Of a stretch of DNA of 64,000 nt, positions 58,917-64,000 are shown one piece after another (the first letter of the stretch is position 1; the number at the start of each line of letters is the position of its first letter). The stretch spans positions 2,356,001-2,420,000 of the forward strand of contig JAPNXP010000003.1 of NCBI GenBank assembly GCA_028753945.1. The letters run 5' to 3'. This stretch comes from Hexactinellida sp. DTS-2022 (Eukaryota > Porifera > Hexactinellida). The notes under the pieces were generated by a model that saw nothing but the letters and a program-made list of their open reading frames with translations, did not search any database and was not told where the DNA came from. Made by a program: the position numbers and the translations under genes.

Positions 58917-60893
58917 TCTTATATATTAAATCACAATGATTTGTTTTTTTTGTTTGTTTGTTTGTTTGTTTGTTTGTTTGTTCAGAATTGATTGAGGAAC
59001 TGGTAAGAGCTACGGACTTGAAATTTGGCAGGAGGGTGGGAAATAATGTTTCTAGGAACAAGTTCTAATATCTAAGAAAAATATTAATATCTTCCCTCTC
59101 AAAAGGTGACAAAACTATCAGCTGTTAAAGTATGCATTATAGAGAGCCTAACTGAGACTGCAATTTAATTGGCTGAAAAAATAAACACAAATAATTCTGG
59201 GTCAATACATTTGACCAATGAATATTACCCTACACTTTACTATTATTAATCGTATAAATAGTCCAACTCTATCAAACTCTATCAAAAAACTCTATCAAAA
59301 ACTTGAACAAGCTTCATAATGCCCCGAATGATAAAACGCGGTCCTCAATGCAAATCACGTTTTACTAAAAACGATGCATTGAGAATGGAAATTTTGAGAA
59401 TTAATGAAACAATAGAAGCTAAACAAGCCAGGCTTGAGAAGCAAAAAAAGTATCAACTGGCATATTATGTAAAACAGAGTGATGGAGAACGAGCTACCCG
59501 TCTCGGTCAACAACAAGAATTCCAATTATCTTACCGTGACAAACAGAGTGATGAAGAACGAGCTATCCGTCTCGGTCAACAACAAGAATTCCAATTATCT
59601 TACCGTGACAATCAAAGTGGTGAAGAACGAGCTACCCGTCTCGGTCAACAACAAGAATTCCAATTATCTTACCGTGACAAACAGAGTGATGAAGAACGAG
59701 CTATCCGTCTCGGTCAACAACAAGAATTCCAATTATCTTATCGTGACAATCAGAGTGGTGAAGAACGAGCTACCCGTCTCGGTCAACAACTAGAATACCA
59801 ATTATCCCACTTTGACAATCAGAGTGCAGATGATCGAGCTACCCGTCTTGAACGCCAGCTAGAATATCAGAAAGCTTACTATTTAAGTGAGAGCAGCGAA
59901 GAACTAATTATCCGCCGCAAGCGCCAGCGAGATCATAATAAAGCTCATTTCGAGGACGAGAGTAATGAAAGACGAATTTCCCGTCTAGACTATCAAAGAA
60001 AGTACCAGTCCTTAAGGACCAAAGGTAATAGTAATGATAGTTATCATAATATCGCACGTTCCGTTCCTGCATCTGAATTTAACGATAATTTAATCAACGA
60101 AAATTATTTTGGTGCAATGGAATTTATTTGTCCACTTTGTGGCGCGAAGTTTTGGGAGAGCGAAAAGCTTACCACTAGCACTAAGAAATGCAACAAATTC
60201 CCCCTCTGTTGTGGACAGGGGAAGGTGGTTCTACCCCCTTTAGTCTCACCTCCTGAGATGCTACTGCATCTGCTGACTACTTCTGACAAACGAGGACGAG
60301 AGTTCAGAGATAAAATTCGAGCCTACAACTCAGCTCTAGCCTTTGCTTCGCTAGGAGTAAACCTCGATAAGGAACTTGCTAGCGCGAGACGTGGAGTATA
60401 CACCTTCCGTATCCAGGGAGTTGTACACCATTATATCGGACAGCTGACACCCAGAGAGGGAGAGGCTCCCTCCTTTGCCCAGATATACATCCATGATGGG
60501 ACAGCTGAGGGCGAGATAGAAAACCGGCAGCGGCATCTGGGAGAGGCATCTCTGCCAGAACTGAAAGCGCTACAGGCGCTAAAAGCCAATATTTATTCAA
60601 AATTTATCTATCTATCTATGTCTATTTGTATCTTATGTATTAAATCACATTGATTTGTTTGTTTATTTTGTTCGGAGTTGATTGGGAAACTGGTAAGAGC
60701 GAAGATTTTGAAATTCGCCAGGCGGGTAGGGAATACTATATGTGTAACAAATTTGAATGTCTAAGAAAAATATTCACACTGTATTTTAATACAACCAGCA
60801 TATAATCTTAAATGAATACAAGCGAGGGCCGCAGGCTCGAGTGCAAGTTGTAAGGACGCGCGTAGCGCGGACGAGCAGCTTGTTATTACAATG
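58917..60893 (+). mobile_element. Helitron, internally truncated
   Basis: 5' part TTAAATCACAATGATTTG with a GTTT run, then CAGAATTGATTGAGGAACTGG. 3' hairpin segment GGGCCGCAGGCTC..GGACGCGCGTAGCGCGGACGAGC at 60825-60893. A second partial copy of the 5' region sits at 60640-60780, just after the coding part stops. Both ends recur in reverse at 24440-25507. Confidence 0.7.
59319..60653 (+). CDS. Helitron Rep/helicase protein, N-terminal fragment
   Basis: Rolling-circle transposon protein, here only its first part. A basic N-terminus is followed by six 23-residue repeats (RLGQQQEFQLSYRD type, about 59476-59880). A zinc-binding block comes next (CPLCGAKFW, KCNKFPLCCGQGKV), then the characteristic Helitron stretch FRDKIRAYNSALAFASLGV, FRIQGVVHHYIGQL and FAQIYIHD. 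Homology ends near 60594; the last 20 residues read into a repeated 5' end. The HUH nuclease and helicase domains are missing, so it is not autonomous. The repeat region alternates two unit types. Confidence 0.88.
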   Translation: MPRMIKRGPQCKSRFTKNDALRMEILRINETIEAKQARLEKQKKYQLAYYVKQSDGERATRLGQQQEFQLSYRDKQSDEERAIRLGQQQEFQLSYRDNQSGEERATRLGQQQEFQLSYRDKQSDEERAIRLGQQQEFQLSYRDNQSGEERATRLGQQLEYQLSHFDNQSADDRATRLERQLEYQKAYYLSESSEELIIRRKRQRDHNKAHFEDESNERRISRLDYQRKYQSLRTKGNSNDSYHNIARSVPASEFNDNLINENYFGAMEFICPLCGAKFWESEKLTTSTKKCNKFPLCCGQGKVVLPPLVSPPEMLLHLLTTSDKRGREFRDKIRAYNSALAFASLGVNLDKELASARRGVYTFRIQGVVHHYIGQLTPREGEAPSFAQIYIHDGTAEGEIENRQRHLGEASLPELKALQALKANIYSKFIYLSMSICILCIKSH

Positions 60894-61490
60894 TGTTTAT
60901 CCTAATAATCCCATCTTGTTTTGAGTGATCCCAAAGAGTTCGGATGATCAAGGTTATACTGTATTAGATTGATTATTAGATGAATTAAAACAAAGTTAGA
61001 TTTCTCACTTTTCATTTTCTAGTATAAGTATTTACTGTATTATCACAGATTCTCTCTCTTGCGTAATATGCTGACAAATATAAGTGGCGGATTTCATTAT
61101 GGATCCTGTTACCCCATATTTTTGTTGCCGTACACTATTTCTTAAGAGAAAATGTTTCCCCGAACATTATTTTCTAGAGGATACTGTTCCCCACGACTAT
61201 ATTTCCCTTGGATCTAAGCAATGCACTTTTATCTCAATGGTATTTAGAATGTCATTCTATCAAGATTTTTATTTAGTATTTACCAATACAGTGAGGAATG
61301 TTAAGATATCAATGAATTGAACTTATGTTATTCGTTTAGCTATATTTAGTCGTATGAATAGGACTAGAGATTTACTTATCATATATATCTAGTAGCTTTA
61401 CGTTAGTTAGTTTTATCCTCTATTATTAAAGTCTTCTCTGATCATCTATTTTATTATATTTTACAAGGAAGATTATGAATATTCATCACA
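60894..61490. other. Spacer with one unassigned 78-codon frame
   Basis: 61084-61320 (+) is open for 78 codons (MADFIMDPVTPYFCC start) but matches no family I know. Its base composition resembles the spacer. Otherwise AT-rich. Confidence 0.3.
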
Positions 61491-62390
61491 TTGGCAACAA
61501 AAAGCATGGATTACACGACTAAAGTACTACAACCAGTTCTAAATGAATTGATTTTGCAAGTTCCTGAAATTGAAATTGACTTGACCACACAGAAATCCTC
61601 GCGACATTTTAGTGCGGACATGTGTGTTACATGGGGCGGACACCTTGATGGAATTGAATTAGTAAACACATGTTCAATCGACAATTTTATTACTTTGCTT
61701 AGCTTGCATCATGACACTATTTCTGAAGCTCTCGAACTCCTTCAGTGCTCCCCTAGCCTCCCCTTCCGGAATGCTTTATCATTGATAAATACTCGCCGTT
61801 TTGATCAACTAAAGGTGTGGATTGCTCAATTGCTCGGAATGACAGTCTCTAATTATCAATATACTTCTTGGGTTATGAAGGTTCATCTTTTATGCAGGGA
61901 TTTAGTCTTATCTTCAGACTCATACCAAATTTCTTTTCAATGTTGGAATTGTTGTTACCAGTCTGAAAAGAATCTCACTATCACTTCACTAACTTCATTC
62001 AATTCCAATTGTCAACTTTCTATCAATCAGCATATTAACTCTAGTTTTAGTTGTTTAAAATGCCGAGATCCAGTTAAAAATATTGAACGGTTATTATTTG
62101 GCTTTAACAAGCTATCTCCCCTCTTGATCCTTGAAGTAGGACATATTATAAAGGGAGTTCAGGTGGACGACATCAATGAAACAGTTACAATACAACACAA
62201 TGATCAAGTGGTAGAATATACCCTTGTGGGTTTTACAGTTCATTTTGGAATACATTTTTCAACTGAGAGTTAGACGGGAAGATAGTTGGTACTCTTATGA
62301 TGGAATGGAACGGCCAAAACTAAAAATACTAGATAACAAAATGATATACTTTTGTGACCGCATTAATTGTATTATTTATATCTATACTAT
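61491..62390 (+). pseudogene. Transposon-type cysteine protease-like protein (USP/UCH fold), one frameshift
   Basis: A 260-codon frame to 62273, then continuation in another frame to about 62390. The Cys box ELVNTCSIDNFITLL lies near 61671; a CWNCC..CLKC zinc pair in the middle; the His box LVGFTVHFGIHF near 62241-62254; then, after a one-base shift near 62262, the Asp box WYSYDG near 62299. Order and spacing match a papain-fold deubiquitinase-like triad seen in invertebrate transposon proteins. The intended substrate is unknown. The shift could be a real mutation or a sequencing error. There is no intron or neighbour gene. It ends in a Helitron-like repeat. Confidence 0.5.
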
Positions 62391-62981
62391 TAAAACACAA
62401 GGCTGTGTGTATATATATATTTGTTTGTATGTTCCGAGTTGATTGAAGAAAGTGGACGGTTTCCAAATGTGATTTTTGGCATACAGTGGAGTCTCCGAAT
62501 AACGGACACGTTGGGGACAAGGCTTTTGTCCGTTGTTGAGAGATGTCCGCTTCTCGGGTACTAGTCCTTATTTATATTAAATCAGCCAATATACATCATT
62601 TTGATTGCAGATTTACATGTACTAAGGTTGATTAGTTACAGAATAAAGTTATATTTACTGATCGTAATTTAGAAATGGATCTATGATCAATCACGATCCT
62701 ATTAACGATCTTTTTAAGAGATAATAAAAATAATAAATAGTTGGTTTGATTGTTATTGTATACTCAGCTAATCGTACGATCCTAATTCCTGCATATTATC
62801 ATTTAAATTTGTGATTCTCATGAAAATTATTAGATGTAATTCCGGTTGTCCGTTATTTTGAGATAACTTTGTAGTAAGACACACCATTCGGGCCATTCCT
62901 TCGTCCGTTGTTCGGAATTCAGAGTTCTCCGCGTCCGCTTCTCGGAGACTGATTAATTGTTTCATGTATGGCAATTCATTA
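62391..62981. repeat. Short Helitron-like 5' end followed by a pogo-type MITE
   Basis: 62385-62480: ACTATTAAAACACAAGGCTG, TATATA run, AGTTGATTGAAGAAAGTGGACGG. 62484 to about 62950: CAGTGGAGTCTCCGAATAACGGACACG with complementary TCCGCTTCTCGGAGACT at the right; right terminus incomplete. Confidence 0.55.
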
Positions 62982-63167
62982 CAGGTAAACCTCCGAAATG
63001 CGACACTTTTGGGAGCAGCGCTTGTGCTGGATATTCGGAGGTTGTCGCATTTCGGAGGTTGCCCCCACATGCATTATTTATATTGGAAAGTCAATCGGGA
63101 GAATGGTTTTGTGCCGTATCTCGGAGGTTGTCGTATTTAAGAGGTGCCGCTTTTAGAGGTTTACCTG
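62982..63167. mobile_element. pogo/Tc1-type MITE
   Basis: TA-flanked (62980-62981, 63168-63169). Ends CAGGTAAACCTCCGAAATG and TTTTAGAGGTTTACCTG. Internal GGAGGTTGTCGCATTT repeats. Confidence 0.78.
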
Positions 63168-63631
63168 TAATTTATCAATTATTTCTATAATTAGTTAATT
63201 ATTTCGACAATATTACCAACAGTTATATAATTAAGTCTAAATAAATTCCTTTATGTCATTAGTATGCTCGAAATTTTTGATTTTTTCATGTAATCAACGA
63301 ACGCCCCATTGTGTTAAGACTAATTTGTCAAGTGGTCACGAGCCACAAGGAACTTTTGATAAATTGGAAGTTTGTCTCTATTTTAAACCATCTTTGAGAT
63401 TAATAAAAAAAATTAATATATATAAATTATAAATTATTTAGATAATTAGTTAATTATAATTCGGCAATATTGTCCACAGTTAATTTAAATAAGTCTAAAC
63501 ATATTACTTTTCATTTAATTCAGTTCCATTGTATATACTAAATACTACACTTAATTAGAAGCCAGCTGGAATTCACAAGTAGAATTAATAAAGTTGTAAC
63601 AATAGAGTAATATTTAACAAGTTTAATTAAT
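63168..63631. other. Spacer, no gene seen
   Basis: AT-rich. A diverged direct repeat of ATTATTTAGATAATTAGTTAATTA..GGCAATATT occurs at about 63185 and 63425. Confidence 0.35.
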
Positions 63632-64000
63632 ACGAACCCTTCGGTCTCGGTTGCTTTGCGACGGATCGGTGCTACACACCTCAAGTTAACTTCTCACTAC
63701 ACCATTGATGCCTTCTTCTCACTACAGCATTGGTTATATAAGTTAGTAAATTTTGGTTATAGTTATTATATATGTTATGTCGATTTTGTAAAATCAACAT
63801 ACAAACTTAAGTTAAATTTGTAAAATAGTTGATTTTGCAAAGTCACCCTGGAATATTTTTTCATTCTAGTAAAAAAAAATCTTCATACAAGTGTATACTT
63901 AGGGTCTTAGGTATATACTTGGATGAAGCGAATTCTGAACGAAATGCAATAAAACTAAGGCTTGTTGCATGAGATTTTGAGGCACTTGTATAGGTGAACC
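63632..64000 (-). repeat. Helentron-like hairpin terminus, reverse, and spacer
   Basis: 63632-63695: ACCCTTCGGTCTCGGTTGC, GATCGGTGCTACACACCTC, complement of the 3' cassette. It is followed by AT-rich DNA with a duplicated TTCTCACTACA(C/G)CATTG unit. No gene to the window end. Confidence 0.5.

Noticed and set aside
59479-59793. A 104-codon frame with NELPVSVNN repeats
   Set aside because: Alternate frame of the Helitron 69-bp repeat; lacks any conserved feature outside it.

Overview
This is AT-rich genomic DNA from an animal. The genes are intron-bearing, and two families present are animal-specific: an adhesion GPCR with a thrombospondin type-3 repeat, and a Delta-type Notch-ligand N-terminus (MNNL plus DSL). 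A sponge or another early-branching invertebrate fits best. That placement is inferred from gene style and repeat content; no single sequence proves it. No rRNA, tRNA, CRISPR array or bacterial operon structure was seen.

Layout. Bases 1-2.9 kb hold the 3' part of an adhesion GPCR gene. Bases 3-13.4 kb are a graveyard: a foldback element, a decayed Delta-like gene (4.6-6.1 kb) split by a TIR element, several MITEs, a 20-bp minisatellite, a broken Mutator-type transposase and a truncated second copy of the adhesion GPCR (12.4-13.4 kb). Bases 13.7-27.6 kb carry an eight-exon gene for a DDT-WHIM-PHD chromatin protein (ISWI-partner type) whose splice phases close exactly to 883 codons. Its long introns are filled with transposons. 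EMC6 (two exons) follows at 28.7-29.5 kb on the same strand.

Bases 32.5-41.8 kb hold three paralogous minus-strand genes for small type I membrane proteins with an ephrin-like extracellular domain. Two look intact. In the third, a transposon has landed in the signal-peptide codons.

From 42 kb to the end nearly everything is mobile DNA: hAT elements with clear 8-bp target duplications; a 3.1-kb foldback with equal 978-bp arms (44.3-47.4 kb); Helentron-like elements with about 141-bp tandem arrays and GCGAAGC mini-hairpins; a KRBA2-like integrase relic pierced by two nested hATs; a PIF/Harbinger transposase with its Myb-like partner; a truncated Helitron Rep protein; and a transposon-type cysteine-protease domain with one frameshift.

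Host functions represented are cell-surface signalling (adhesion GPCR, Delta relic, ephrin-like trio), chromatin remodelling and ER membrane-protein insertion. They are neighbours, not an operon. The most useful observations are the ephrin-like cluster, the large symmetric foldback, the reduced GPS motif in the GPCR and the many insertions whose relative order can be read from target duplications. Most assignments are by-eye motif recognition, not database searches.
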